Shown: piece by piece, positions 21,901 through 32,060 of the stretch | How the letters are laid out: each line of letters starts with the position of its first letter | How positions within the stretch are numbered: the first letter of the stretch is position 1 | DNA from: Isoptericola halotolerans | GTDB taxonomy: Bacteria > Actinomycetota > Actinomycetes > Actinomycetales > Cellulomonadaceae | Direction of reading: 5' to 3' | Assembly: GCF_013149785.1 (NCBI RefSeq) | Contig: NZ_JABEZU010000001.1 | Span: forward strand, 1,426,001-1,490,000 | DNA length: 64,000 bases | Position numbers and translations under genes: made by a program | Notes under the pieces: model-generated | Database searches by the model: none | Told to the model about the DNA's origin: nothing | What the model saw: the letters and a program-made list of their open reading frames with translations, nothing else

Positions 21901-22500
21901 AACCCGCTGGCCCTGGAGGAGTACGCCGCGCTGGAGGAACGGCACCGGTTCCTCACGGAGCAGCTCGCCGACCTCAAGGGCTCGCGCGAGGACCTGCTGC
22001 AGATCGTCGCCGAGATCGACGAACGCGTCCAGCAGGTCTTCGCCGAGGCGTACCAGGACACCGCGGCGCAGTTCGAGAGGGTCTTCTCCCGGCTGTTCCC
22101 CGGCGGTGAGGGGCGGCTGGTGCTCACCGAACCCGGGGACCTGCTCACCACGGGGATCGAGGTCGAGGCACGGCCCGCCGGGAAGAAGGTCAAGCGGCTG
22201 TCGCTGCTGTCCGGAGGGGAGCGGTCGCTCACGGCGGTGGCGTTCCTGGTGGCCATCTTCAAGGCCCGCCCGAGCCCCTTCTACGTCATGGACGAGGTCG
22301 AGGCAGCGCTCGACGACGTCAACCTGGGTCGCCTCCTCGAGATCTTCCGCGAGCTGCAGGAGGACTCCCAGCTCGTGGTGATCACCCATCAGAAGCGCAC
22401 GATGGAGATCGCGGACGCGCTCTACGGCGTGACGATGCGCGGTGACGGTGTGACGACCGTCATCTCGCAGAGACTGCGTGAGACGGCGGAGGTCGGGTGA
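18925..22500 (+). CDS. smc: Chromosome segregation ATPase SMC
   Basis: 1191 residues, normal SMC length. The N-terminal Walker A GPNGSGKSN (about 32-40) and the VVGQGQLDQVL segment belong to the head. Long Glu/Arg/Ala-rich coiled coils (about 165-500 and 670-1000) flank a hinge near 500-660. The C-terminal signature LSGGERSLTAVAFL and Walker B FYVMDEVEAALDD complete the ATPase. It acts with ScpA/ScpB on DNA. GTG 18925 follows TACCCT (18912-18917) by 7 nt, consistent with a leaderless transcript. Confidence 0.97.
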   Translation: MHLKTLTLRGFKSFASATTLSLEPGITCVVGPNGSGKSNVVDALSWVMGEQGAKSLRGGKMEDVIFAGTAGRPPLGRAEVSLTIDNTDGALPIEYTEVTISRTLFRSGGSEYAINGSSCRLLDIQELLSDSGIGREMHVVVGQGQLDQVLRATPEDRRGFIEEAAGVLKHRKRKEKALRKLEAMAGNLARLTDLTAELRRQLGPLGRQAEAARRARTVQSDLRDARARLLADDLAQLGAQLEQERADEAAVARRRQETEKELDEARQRLARLEAAAASSTQAASRATDTFHALGAVRERLRGLASLADERVRLLGTAEPEHRGQDPDELEAQAERARTSEAELQREVEIARGTLEEAVGARTRTEEAAADAEKELATILRGAADRREGLARLSGQVAARRSRVEAADAEIERVRAGLAEAEHRAEDAERRFVELEREVLGAEAGEEGLDAEHEKAVEDLARAREAVDVLEEQASTAETDRSTWAARVETLSLSLDRKDGAGALLAADPAGVLGSVAALLGVEAGYEEAVAAALGPLADAVAVESLEAAVDALRLLRDDDAGRAGLVVGGSDAGARPRPDVPLPEGARYAADVVTTAGPAAGALREVLCDVVVVDDLAQARALVAGRPGLVAVTRAGDLLAATRASGGSAAAPSVLHLTSALDEARAGLDDALGRGARAREELTEARAHLETAQARHDATLERLHESDAAMAAVAERLGTLGAARASAQKEAGRHRAALAEATERRGADVIELDELARRLEVAEGQDSADAAELDAATATRARDAAQVEAARARQVETEARLALRTAEERARAVSGRAQGLARAAAQERRAREQAAARAVRRAAEADRAVAVRADVATALDALAVSAQRAADERAAAEAERDAQRSELDAVRADADRLAGELRDLTDVAHRDEVARAQQVARLEQLQARAVEETGTDPETLVEEFGPHRDVPVPRPVDAAEDDPDPEPVPYVRAEQEKRLAAAERALKRIGTVNPLALEEYAALEERHRFLTEQLADLKGSREDLLQIVAEIDERVQQVFAEAYQDTAAQFERVFSRLFPGGEGRLVLTEPGDLLTTGIEVEARPAGKKVKRLSLLSGGERSLTAVAFLVAIFKARPSPFYVMDEVEAALDDVNLGRLLEIFRELQEDSQLVVITHQKRTMEIADALYGVTMRGDGVTTVISQRLRETAEVG

Positions 22501-22502
22501 CA

Positions 22503-22844
22503 ATGAGCGTCATGGGCCTGGTCGTGTGGATTCTCGTGTCGCTCCTGGTGGCGGCGGCCGTCTTCCTCGTCGCCAACGTCATGGAGAAGCGTGACGACGA
22601 CGACGTCCGTGGCGTGCGCGCCTTCCTGCGCGACTTCCGTGCCGGCCTGAGCCGTCGCCGTCGCACCGCCGCCCCGAAGCCGGTCGACACCGACATGGAC
22701 GCGTTCTTCGCCGGTGCGGTGGAGGCCGCTCCCGCCTACGTCGACGCCGACGAGCTCGGTGACGTGCTGCAGCGCGCCCAGCACCGTGTGAGCACGCCGT
22801 TCCACGGGACCCCGCGCGCCGACGGCGACGCCTCGCGCGCCTGA
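22503..22844 (+). CDS. Small single-pass membrane protein between smc and ftsY
   Basis: 113 residues from ATG 22503 (GTG 22497, overlapping the smc stop, is an alternative). One hydrophobic helix (about residues 4-24) is followed by an acidic DDDD, a basic SRRRRTAAPK patch and an Ala/Asp-rich tail. No enzymatic motif is visible. I do not recognise a named family. The topology suggests a short anchor with a cytoplasmic tail. Confidence 0.75.
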   Translation: MSVMGLVVWILVSLLVAAAVFLVANVMEKRDDDDVRGVRAFLRDFRAGLSRRRRTAAPKPVDTDMDAFFAGAVEAAPAYVDADELGDVLQRAQHRVSTPFHGTPRADGDASRA

Positions 22845-22883
22845 CGTCCCCGACGGCGTCCTCGTCTGGGAGACTGGGCGACC

Positions 22884-24053
22884 GTGACTGACCTTCTCTG
22901 GCTCTGGATCGTTCTCGGTGTCCTTCTCGTCGCGGCCGCCGGGTCCGCGCTCGTCGTGCCCCGGCTGCGTCGTCGCGGCGGCTCCCGCACCTCCGGGCCC
23001 GACGGCGGCACCGCCGTCGAGCAGGAGCCGGAGCGCACCACCGACCCGGCCACCGCGCCGGGTCCGCAGGTCGTGCCGACAGCGCCCGCTCCCACCGCCC
23101 CGTCGCTCGAGACGCCGGCCCCGGTCGCCGGACGGATGGTCCGCCTGCGCGACCGGCTGGCCCGCTCCGGCTCCCCGCTCGGTGCCCGCCTGCTGACTGT
23201 CCTGTCGCGGGACCACCTCACCGAGGACGACTGGGACGAGCTGGAGGAGACCCTCCTGCTGGCCGACATCGGCGCCGGTCCCGCCGGGGAGCTCCTGGAG
23301 GCGCTGCGCACCCGGGTGCGGGTCGAGGGTGCGAAGGACGCCGCCACGGTGCGTGAGCTGCTGCGCGCCGAGCTGCTGACCGTCGTCGACCCGACCATGG
23401 ACCGCACCCTGGCGACCACGCCGCAGCAGGTCGACGGGACGACCAAGCCGGCCGTGGTGCTCGTCGTGGGCGTGAACGGCACGGGCAAGACGACCACGGT
23501 CGGCAAGCTCGCCCGGGTGCTCGTCGCCGAGGGAAGGAGCGTCGTGCTCGGCGCCGCCGACACGTTCCGTGCCGCTGCCGCCGACCAGCTCACCACGTGG
23601 GGCGCCCGCGTCGGCGTCGAGACCGTGCGCTCGGACCGGGAGGGGGCCGACCCGGCCGCGGTGGCCTTCGACGCGGTGGCGACCGGCGCACGGGACGGCG
23701 TCGACGTCGTCCTCGTCGACACCGCCGGGCGGTTGCAGAACAAGGCCGGTCTCATGGACGAGCTCGGCAAGATCACCCGGGTCATCACGCGGGAGGCTCC
23801 GCTGGGCGAGGTCCTGCTCGTCCTGGACGCCACCACGGGGCAGAACGGGATGCAGCAGGCGAAGGTCTTCGGTGAGGTCGCGGGGGTGACCGGCATCGTG
23901 CTCACGAAGCTGGACGGGACCGCCAAGGGCGGCATCGTGGTGGCCGTGCAGCGCGAGCTCGGGGTGCCCGTGAAGCTCGTCGGTCTCGGCGAGGGCCCGG
24001 ACGACCTGGCACCGTTCGACCCGGAGGACTTCGTCGACGGTCTCCTCGGCTGA
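22884..24053 (+). CDS. ftsY: Signal recognition particle receptor FtsY
   Basis: 389 residues. An N-terminal hydrophobic helix (about 4-27) and a short acidic/Pro-rich linker precede the NG domain. The GTPase motifs are GVNGTGKTTT (G1), DTFRAAAADQL, DTAGRLQNK (G3) and TKLDGTAKGG (G4). It docks SRP-ribosome complexes at the membrane by pairing with Ffh, encoded 3.7 kb downstream. The start GTG 22884 follows GAGACT by 8 nt, again near-leaderless. Confidence 0.97.
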   Translation: MTDLLWLWIVLGVLLVAAAGSALVVPRLRRRGGSRTSGPDGGTAVEQEPERTTDPATAPGPQVVPTAPAPTAPSLETPAPVAGRMVRLRDRLARSGSPLGARLLTVLSRDHLTEDDWDELEETLLLADIGAGPAGELLEALRTRVRVEGAKDAATVRELLRAELLTVVDPTMDRTLATTPQQVDGTTKPAVVLVVGVNGTGKTTTVGKLARVLVAEGRSVVLGAADTFRAAAADQLTTWGARVGVETVRSDREGADPAAVAFDAVATGARDGVDVVLVDTAGRLQNKAGLMDELGKITRVITREAPLGEVLLVLDATTGQNGMQQAKVFGEVAGVTGIVLTKLDGTAKGGIVVAVQRELGVPVKLVGLGEGPDDLAPFDPEDFVDGLLG

Positions 24054-24159
24054 ACGGACGCCCGACGCCGGTCACGTTCTGATCACGAGAAGATCACGAC
24101 AGGGTCAGATCGTCTCGCAGTCTGGACGGAAACCCGATGTTTACGCGGGTGAGAGGTCT

Positions 24160-24175
24160 GTCACACGGTTGTAAC
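24160..24175 (+). promoter_or_regulatory. GlnR box upstream of amtB (GTCAC-N6-GTAAC)
   Basis: The sequence GTCAC-ACGGTT-GTAAC fits the actinobacterial GlnR consensus GTnAC-N6-GnAAC exactly. It lies 83 nt before the amtB start. A weaker half, GAAAC-CCGATG-TTTAC, sits at 24129-24144. GlnR activates ammonium-transport genes under nitrogen limitation in actinobacteria; action here is inferred. Confidence 0.7.
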
Positions 24176-24257
24176 ACCACCTCCGTCCGGATGAAACCCG
24201 GCGCCGCCACGGTGGGTCTCGACCGGCCACACGGGCCGGCGAGGGGAGTGACACACG

Positions 24258-25873
<1,616 letters not shown>

Positions 25874-25878
25874 CGCCG

Positions 25879-27738
25879 ATGACCGACCAGCCCTCCACGG
25901 GCGGTCCCGCACGGCCCCACGACAGGGCCCCGCACCCCGGCACCGGGGTGCGGGGCCCTGTCGTCGGGCTGCGCGCGGACCTGCTCGCCGCCGCCGCCGA
26001 CCTCAGCGGCCCCGGACGCTCCGGGGTCGCCCGGCGCGCCACCCTCCAGCAGATCGTCACCGACCGGCTCGCGCTGCTCTACGCCGAGGCGACGGCAGAC
26101 GTCGACCCGGCCGGCCTGGCGCTGGCCGCCGTCGGCTCGCTGGGCCGTGGCGAGCTCGGGCCGCTGTCCGACCTGGACCTCGTGCTGATCCACGACGGCC
26201 GTTCGCACAAGCCGGACGCGCTGGCCGCCGTCGCCGAGCGGCTCTGGTACCCGTTGTGGGACTCCGGGGTCGACATCGACCACGCCGTCCGGTCGCTCAA
26301 CCAGACCCGCCAGCTCGCGAGCCGGGACCTGCCGGCCGCCGTCGGATGGCTCGACGTGCGCCCCGTGGCGGGGGACGCCGTCGTCGTGCACCGGGCGGCC
26401 TCGGGCATCCTCACCGACTGGCGCTCCGCGTCCCGCCGCCGGCTGCCGGAGCTGCTGTCCAGCGTGCGCGAGCGGGCCGAGCGGTCCGGGGAGCTCGCCT
26501 ACCTCATCGAGCCGGACCTCAAGGAGGCCCGGGGCGGCATCCGTGACGCCGTCGTGCTGTCCGCCCTCGCGGCGACCTGGTTGACCGACCGCCCGCACGG
26601 GCGGGTCGACACCGCGTACGCGCACCTGCTCGACGTCCGGGACGCGCTGCAGGTCGTCACGCGGCGTCGATCGACCCGGCTGCTGCTGGCCGACCTCGAC
26701 GAGGTGGCCGGGCTGCTCGGGTACGACGACCCGGACGAGCTGCTGGCGAGCCTGGCAGAGGCGGGGCGGGAGATCTCCTTCGCGCTGGACTCCACGGTCC
26801 GGCGTGCCCGCCAGGCGCTGCAGCGACCGGCGGCACGCAAGCCCGTGCTGGTCCGTGGGAGGCGCCAGCCACCGCGGCTGCGGTCGGTCGGTGACGGGCT
26901 GGTGGAGCACGACGGCGAGCTCGTCCTCGGTGTGACCGCCCAGCCCGCGGAGGACCCGATGCTGTCCTTGCGAGCCGCCGCGACGGCAGCACGCACCGGG
27001 CTGGCCCTGTCTCCGGTCACGGTGCACTCGCTGGCCGAGTGCCCGGCGCTGCCCGAGCCGTGGCCGCGCACGGCGCGCGGCCACCTGCTCACCCTGCTCG
27101 GGTCCGGTCCGGCGCAGGTGCACGTCTGGGAGGCGCTCGACCTGGCCGGGGCCGTCACGACCTGGATCCCCGAGTGGGCGGACGTGCGCAACAAGCCGCA
27201 ACGGGCGGCCATCCACCGGCACACGGTCGACCGGCACCTGGTCGAGACGGCCTCCCTGGCCGCGGCGGTGCGCAAGCAGCAGCTCGCCCGGGGGGTCGCC
27301 GCCAGGGACCTGCCTGCGGACCTGCTGCTGATCACCGCTGTCCTGCACGACATCGGCAAGCGACGCCGGGCCGAGCACTCCGACCACTCGGTCGAGGGCG
27401 CGCGCATCGTCACGCAGATCGTGCTGCGCATGGGGTTCGACGAGTCGTTCGCCGCCGACGTCGAGACCCTGGTGCGCCATCACCTGACGCTGTCGAGGCT
27501 CGCCACCACCGCCGATCCCGAGGATCCCGGGACGGTTCGCGAGCTGCTGGAGGCCCTCGACCACCGGCGCGACCTGCTCGAGGTGCTCCGGGCGCTGACC
27601 GAGAGCGACTCGTCGTCGCTCGGCCCGGCCGGCTGGACGGGGTGGCGGGCGAGCCTGGTGGACCAGCTCACCCGTGCGGCCCGCATCGCGCTGGAGGAGG
27701 CGACGTCGGCGTCCGAGGAGATCGGAGGGGGCCGGTAG
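25879..27738 (+). CDS. glnD: [Protein-PII] nucleotidyltransferase GlnD, ACT-less form
   Basis: 619 residues from ATG 25879; GTG 25948 (596 residues) would avoid translating the hairpin arms and is equally plausible. The nucleotidyltransferase motif [18 protein letters not shown] (about 87-104) and the HD hydrolase motif VLHDIGK (about 490) are intact. The protein ends shortly after the HD domain. Typical GlnD proteins are about 770-890 residues and finish with two ACT domains that sense glutamine. Those are absent and no remnant lies before ffh. It should modify and demodify the adjacent GlnK. Confidence 0.9.
   Translation: MTDQPSTGGPARPHDRAPHPGTGVRGPVVGLRADLLAAAADLSGPGRSGVARRATLQQIVTDRLALLYAEATADVDPAGLALAAVGSLGRGELGPLSDLDLVLIHDGRSHKPDALAAVAERLWYPLWDSGVDIDHAVRSLNQTRQLASRDLPAAVGWLDVRPVAGDAVVVHRAASGILTDWRSASRRRLPELLSSVRERAERSGELAYLIEPDLKEARGGIRDAVVLSALAATWLTDRPHGRVDTAYAHLLDVRDALQVVTRRRSTRLLLADLDEVAGLLGYDDPDELLASLAEAGREISFALDSTVRRARQALQRPAARKPVLVRGRRQPPRLRSVGDGLVEHDGELVLGVTAQPAEDPMLSLRAAATAARTGLALSPVTVHSLAECPALPEPWPRTARGHLLTLLGSGPAQVHVWEALDLAGAVTTWIPEWADVRNKPQRAAIHRHTVDRHLVETASLAAAVRKQQLARGVAARDLPADLLLITAVLHDIGKRRRAEHSDHSVEGARIVTQIVLRMGFDESFAADVETLVRHHLTLSRLATTADPEDPGTVRELLEALDHRRDLLEVLRALTESDSSSLGPAGWTGWRASLVDQLTRAARIALEEATSASEEIGGGR
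25919..25964 (+). promoter_or_regulatory. Perfect 22-bp hairpin at the glnK-glnD junction
   Basis: Arms 25919-25940 and 25943-25964 are exact reverse complements around CA. There is no T-run. The dyad lies inside the 5' end of glnD if ATG 25879 is used, or overlaps its start if GTG 25948 is used. It probably limits transcription or translation of glnD relative to amtB-glnK, or marks the end of the amtB-glnK transcript. Confidence 0.8.
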
Positions 27739-27781
27739 GCTAGGGGACCGCACGTCATCCCCCCGTGAAGAGGACCACCTG

Positions 27782-29422
27782 GTGTTCAACTCCCTGTCGG
27801 ACCGGCTCACCGCGACCTTCAAGAACCTGCGCGGCCGGGGACGCCTCTCCGAGGCCGACATCGACGCGACCGTCCGCGAGATCCGGCGCGCACTGCTCGA
27901 CGCGGACGTCGCCGTGCCCGTGGTGCGCCAGTTCACGGCGGCCGTGCGCGAGCGCGCGCTGGGTGCTGAGGTCTCCGGGGCGCTGAACCCGGCGCAGCAG
28001 GTCGTCAAGATCGTCAACGACGAGCTCGTGGGGATCCTCGGCGGGCAGACGCGGTCGCTCCAGCTCGCCAAGACCCCGCCGACGGTCATCATGCTCGCGG
28101 GCTTGCAGGGCGCGGGCAAGACGACGCTCGCGGGCAAGCTCGCCCTCGCGCTCAAGGAGCAGGGGCACACCCCGTTGCTCGTCGCGGCGGACCTGCAGCG
28201 GCCCAACGCGGTGACCCAGCTGTCGGTGGTGGCCGAGCGTGCCGGCGTGCCCGTCTTCGCCCCGCACCCTGGCAACACCTCCGACCACGACATGGCCGAC
28301 GGCGCCCTGGTGGGCGACCCCGTCGGCGTGGCGCGCGACGGGGTCGCGGAGGCACGGACGAAGCAGCACGACATCGTGATCGTCGACACCGCCGGCCGTC
28401 TCGGCGTCGACGAGCTGCTCATGCAGCAGGCCGCGGACATCCGGTCGGCGATCACACCGGACGAGGTGCTGTTCGTCATCGACGCGATGATCGGGCAGGA
28501 CGCCGTCACCACGGCGAACGCGTTCGCCGAGGGCGTGGACTTCACCGGCGTCGTGCTGTCGAAGCTCGACGGTGACGCCCGCGGCGGTGCGGCGCTGTCC
28601 GTGGCGAAGGTGACCGGTCGGCCGATCATGTTCGCCTCCACGGGCGAGAAGCTGACCGACTTCGAGGTCTTCCATCCCGACCGGATGGCCTCGCGCATCC
28701 TCGACATGGGCGACGTGCTGACGCTCATCGAGCAGGCCGAGAAGGCGTTCGACGCCGACGAGGCCGAGAAGATGGCCGCGAAGGTCGCCGGTGGCGAGGA
28801 CTTCACCCTCAGCGACTTCCTGGTGCAGATGCAGCAGATGAAGAAGCTGGGGTCGATGAAGAAGATGCTCGGCATGATGCCCGGCATGGCGCAGATGCGC
28901 GACCAGCTCGAGAACTTCGACGAGCGCGAGGTCGACCGCGTCCAGGCGCTCATCCAGTCCATGACCCCGGCCGAGCGGGACAACCCGAAGATCATCAACG
29001 GCTCGCGTCGTGCCCGGATCGCCCGGGGCGCCGGCCAGACGACCGCCGCCGTCAACGGCCTGCTCGACCGGTTCGCGCAGGCGCAGAAGATGATGCGGCA
29101 GATGGCCAAGGGCGGCGGTATGCCCGGGATGCCGGGCGGTGGCATGCCGGGCATGCCGGGGATGCCGGGCGGCGGCAAGAAGTCGCGCGGCAAGCAGCAG
29201 CCCAAGAAGAAGGTCAAGGGCAGGTCCGGCAACCCGGCCAAGCGTGCCCAGCAGGAGCGCGAGGCGATGCAGCGGGCTCTCGGCGGCGGGGCCAAGAAGT
29301 CCGCGCCCGCCGGGTCGGCGTTCGGGATGGCGTCGCAGCCTGAGGAGCAGCCGAGCGCGAGGGACCTCGAGAACCTCGAGCTGCCCGGTGACCTCGGCAA
29401 GCTGCTCGGCGGCGGTCGCTGA
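27782..29422 (+). CDS. ffh: Signal recognition particle protein Ffh
   Basis: 546 residues from GTG 27782, with AAGAGGA upstream. The NG domain shows GLQGAGKTTLAGKLA (G1), DLQRPNAVTQL, DTAGRLGVDE (G3) and SKLDGDARGG (G4). The Met-rich M domain (about 325-450) binds SRP RNA and signal peptides. A Gly-Met-Pro repeat tail followed by a Lys-rich segment is usual in actinobacteria. TAGGCT at 27736-27741, overlapping the glnD stop, is a likely -10 box. Confidence 0.97.
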   Translation: MFNSLSDRLTATFKNLRGRGRLSEADIDATVREIRRALLDADVAVPVVRQFTAAVRERALGAEVSGALNPAQQVVKIVNDELVGILGGQTRSLQLAKTPPTVIMLAGLQGAGKTTLAGKLALALKEQGHTPLLVAADLQRPNAVTQLSVVAERAGVPVFAPHPGNTSDHDMADGALVGDPVGVARDGVAEARTKQHDIVIVDTAGRLGVDELLMQQAADIRSAITPDEVLFVIDAMIGQDAVTTANAFAEGVDFTGVVLSKLDGDARGGAALSVAKVTGRPIMFASTGEKLTDFEVFHPDRMASRILDMGDVLTLIEQAEKAFDADEAEKMAAKVAGGEDFTLSDFLVQMQQMKKLGSMKKMLGMMPGMAQMRDQLENFDEREVDRVQALIQSMTPAERDNPKIINGSRRARIARGAGQTTAAVNGLLDRFAQAQKMMRQMAKGGGMPGMPGGGMPGMPGMPGGGKKSRGKQQPKKKVKGRSGNPAKRAQQEREAMQRALGGGAKKSAPAGSAFGMASQPEEQPSARDLENLELPGDLGKLLGGGR

Positions 29423-29442
29423 CGCCCCGGTAGGCTGCGGTC

Positions 29443-30555
29443 ATGTCGGTGCCCCACGTCCCCTTGCACGTCACGGGACACATCCTGCTCGACGGCAACC
29501 GCGAGGTCGGCGAGATGTGGGTCCGGGACGGCCGGCTGAGCCTGCTGCGGCCCACGCCCCAGGGCAGCCCGGCCACCGAGCTCGAGGGTTGGGTGCTGCC
29601 CGGTCTCGTGGACGTCCACTGCCATGTCGGGCTCGACGCCGGGGGCGCCGTCGACGAGGCCACGGCGACCAAGCAGGCTCTCGCGGACCGCGACACCGGT
29701 GTGCTGCTCGTCCGCGACGCCGGCTCCCCGCTGGACACGTCCTGGGTGGCGCGTCGCCCGGAGCTGCCTCGTCTCGTGCGTTCCGGCGTGCACGTGGCGC
29801 GCCCCAAGCGGTACCTGCGCCGCTACGGCCTGGAGCTCGAGGACGTCACGGACCTGCCGCGGGTCGTGGCCGAGCAGGCGCGTGCCGGGGACGGCTGGGT
29901 CAAGCTGGTCGGTGACTGGATCGACCGTGACCTGGGAGCCGACGGGGACCTGCGCCCGCTGTGGCCGGTCGACGTGCTCACCGAGGCGGTCGAGGCCGCG
30001 CACGCCGAGGCGGCCCGGGTCACGGTGCACGCCTTCTCCACCGAGGTGATCGAGGACCTGCTCACGGCCGGGGTCGACGGCATCGAGCACGGCACGGGCA
30101 TCACCGAGGACGTCATGCCCGAGATCGCCCAGCGCGGCATCCGGGTCACACCCACCCTGCTGCAGGTCGCGCAGTTCGGTGCCATCGCGCAGCAGGCGGA
30201 CGGCAAGTATCCCGTCTACGCGGCCCGTATGCGCCGCATGCACGAGCGGCGCCACGAGCAGGTGCGGGCGATGCACGACGCCGGCATCCCGCTCCTGGTG
30301 GGCACCGACGCCGGTGGCACGATCGACCACGGCCGGATCGCCGACGAGTGCTCGGAGCTGGTCGCGGCGGGGCTGCCCGACGCCGAGGTGGTGGCGATGG
30401 CGACGTGGCGAGCGCGTGCCTTCCTCGGCCACGGAGCGATGGTCGAGGGTTCCAGCGCCGACTTCGTCGTCTACGGTGCCGACCCGCGCGAGGACGTCGA
30501 GGTGCTGAGGCACCCGACGGCGGTCGTGCTCCGAGGGCGTGTCGTCGCACCATGA
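29443..30555 (+). CDS. Amidohydrolase-family protein
   Basis: 370 residues. The amidohydrolase (imidazolonepropionase/prolidase-like) metal site VDVHCHVG, a later HAFS histidine, GIEHGTG and the terminal GTDAGG aspartate are visible, so the barrel is probably an active metallohydrolase. The substrate is not identifiable. TAGGCT (29431-29436) is 6 nt before the ATG, giving a leaderless transcript. It sits between ffh and rpsP, where many Micrococcales carry such a gene. Confidence 0.85.
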   Translation: MSVPHVPLHVTGHILLDGNREVGEMWVRDGRLSLLRPTPQGSPATELEGWVLPGLVDVHCHVGLDAGGAVDEATATKQALADRDTGVLLVRDAGSPLDTSWVARRPELPRLVRSGVHVARPKRYLRRYGLELEDVTDLPRVVAEQARAGDGWVKLVGDWIDRDLGADGDLRPLWPVDVLTEAVEAAHAEAARVTVHAFSTEVIEDLLTAGVDGIEHGTGITEDVMPEIAQRGIRVTPTLLQVAQFGAIAQQADGKYPVYAARMRRMHERRHEQVRAMHDAGIPLLVGTDAGGTIDHGRIADECSELVAAGLPDAEVVAMATWRARAFLGHGAMVEGSSADFVVYGADPREDVEVLRHPTAVVLRGRVVAP

Positions 30556-30599
30556 CACCGGCCGGGCCGGTCGTGGACGCCGTGTGACCCGGTCGAGGG

Positions 30600-30628
30600 T
30601 TGGGGTACCGGCAGGTGTCTGGCACAAT
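30600..30628 (+). promoter_or_regulatory. Promoter of the rpsP operon (TTGGGG-17-CACAAT)
   Basis: TTGGGG at 30600-30605 and CACAAT at 30623-30628 are separated by exactly 17 bp, upstream of rpsP with a leader of about 120 nt. The match to a housekeeping sigma promoter is moderate. Confidence 0.55.
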
Positions 30629-30754
30629 AGCGGGGTACTCGGCATGTCCAGGCCCCTCTCACCTGCACGTGCCCAGTCCTGACCCGCCCACCTGCAGGAC
30701 CCCACCCGCGTGGTGTTCCGGGTCGCACCCACAGAACCAGGAGAGTCCACACCA

Positions 30755-31165
30755 GTGGCCGTCAAGATTCGTCTGAAGCGCCTCGGCAAGATCCGGGCAC
30801 CGTACTACCGCGTCGTCGTCGCCGACTCGCGCACCAAGCGTGATGGTCGGGTGATCGAGGAGATCGGCAAGTACCACCCGACCGAGGAGCCGTCGCTCAT
30901 CGACATCAGCTCGGAGCGCGCCCAGTACTGGCTCGGAGTCGGCGCCCAGCCGACCGAGCAGGTCGCCGCCCTGCTGCGTGTCACCGGCGACTGGCAGAAG
31001 TTCAAGGGCCTGCCGGGTGCCGAGGGCACCCTGCGGACCAAGGAGGCCGCGGGCGACAGCGCCGCTGCCGTCGAGGCCGTGCACGCCGAGGCCGAGAAGG
31101 CCAAGGCGAAGGCCGCCGAGAAGAAGGCCGCCGACAAGTCCGACGAGGCTGAGGCCGAGGCCTGA
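30755..31165 (+). CDS. rpsP: 30S ribosomal protein S16 with long Lys/Ala tail
   Basis: 136 residues. The first ~80 ([20 protein letters not shown] and the [18 protein letters not shown] segment) are standard S16. The remaining ~55 residues are an Ala/Lys/Glu-rich extension, common in actinobacteria. GTG 30755 follows CAGGAGAG. It heads rpsP-khpA and then rimM-trmD-rplS, the classical ribosome-assembly cluster. Confidence 0.96.
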   Translation: MAVKIRLKRLGKIRAPYYRVVVADSRTKRDGRVIEEIGKYHPTEEPSLIDISSERAQYWLGVGAQPTEQVAALLRVTGDWQKFKGLPGAEGTLRTKEAAGDSAAAVEAVHAEAEKAKAKAAEKKAADKSDEAEAEA

Positions 31166-31404
31166 TGCTCGCCGACGCTCTCGAGCACCTGGTGCGTGGC
31201 ATCGTGGACAACCCGGACGACGTCCGGGTCACGGCACGCACGCAGCGCCGCGGTGACCTGCTCGAGGTCCGGGTGCACCCCGACGACCTCGGGCGGGTGA
31301 TCGGCCGCGGCGGTCGGACGGCCAAGGCCTTGCGCACCGTCGTCGGGTCCCTGGCGGCCGACGGTCCGGTACGGGTCGATGTCGTGGACGTCGACCGCCG
31401 CTGA
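31165..31404 (+). CDS. khpA: KH-domain RNA-binding protein KhpA
   Basis: 79 residues, essentially one KH domain. The GxxG loop is GRGG within GRVIGRGGRTAKALRTVV. The ATG shares one base with the rpsP stop. KhpA partners KhpB in Gram-positive bacteria and binds RNAs affecting cell division. The position between rpsP and rimM is conserved. Confidence 0.93.
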   Translation: MLADALEHLVRGIVDNPDDVRVTARTQRRGDLLEVRVHPDDLGRVIGRGGRTAKALRTVVGSLAADGPVRVDVVDVDRR

Positions 31405-31427
31405 CCACCGAGAGCGACGAGCAGCAC

Positions 31428-31466
31428 CGACGAGGCCCGGTCCCGCCACGGGACCGGGCCTCGTCG
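31428..31466 (+). terminator. 17-bp hairpin between khpA and rimM (no T-run)
   Basis: Arms 31428-31444 and 31450-31466 are perfect complements with a 5-nt loop. It may be a weak terminator or processing site between khpA and rimM. The lack of a T-run leaves this open. Confidence 0.55.
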
Positions 31467-31516
31467 CGCTCACGGGGCCGCGGCGTCCTGGCCGGCCCGA
31501 CGAACGAGGAGGAGAC

Positions 31517-32059
31517 ATGGAGCTCGTGGTGGCTCGCATCGGCAAGGCCCACGGACTGCGGGGCGAGGTCGCGCTGGACGTCCGCACCGACGTGCCGGAA
31601 GAACGGTTCGCCGTCGGCGCGGTCCTCACGACCGTGCCCGCGGAGAGGGGCCCGCTCACCGTCACGGCGACACGCGTGCACCAGGGCCGATGGCTCGTCG
31701 CGTTCGCCGGGTCGACGGACCGCTCCACGGCGGAGGCGCTGCGGGGGGTCGAGCTGGTCGTGGAGACGGCCGACTCCGAGGAGGACGACGCGTGGTACCC
31801 GCACGAGCTCGCGGGTCTGCGCGCCGAGCTCGTCGACGGGACCGTGGTCGGCGAGGTCGTGGGTCTCGAGCACCTGCCGGCCCACGACGCCCTGGTCGTG
31901 CGCGAGACCGGTGGGCAGCGGACGCTCGTGCCCTTCGTGCACGCCATCGTGCCGGTCGTCGACGTCGGCGGCGGGCGGGTCCAGCTGACCCCACCGGGAG
32001 GACTCCTGGCGCGCGACGCGGAGGCCGTCGTCGTCGACCGGCCCGAGGGCGAGGACTGA
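31517..32059 (+). CDS. rimM: 16S rRNA processing protein RimM
   Basis: 180 residues. The N-terminal RimM domain begins [22 protein letters not shown], and the C-terminal PRC-like barrel has YPHELAGL and [13 protein letters not shown]. It helps mature the 30S head around S19. The ATG at 31517 has a strong AGGAGGAG ribosome site. trmD follows after 1 nt. Confidence 0.96.
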   Translation: MELVVARIGKAHGLRGEVALDVRTDVPEERFAVGAVLTTVPAERGPLTVTATRVHQGRWLVAFAGSTDRSTAEALRGVELVVETADSEEDDAWYPHELAGLRAELVDGTVVGEVVGLEHLPAHDALVVRETGGQRTLVPFVHAIVPVVDVGGGRVQLTPPGGLLARDAEAVVVDRPEGED

Positions 32060-32060
32060 C

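Noticed and set aside
29118-29175. GGMPGM repeats in ffh
   Set aside because: Usual Met/Gly-rich C-terminal region of actinobacterial Ffh rather than an inserted repeat.
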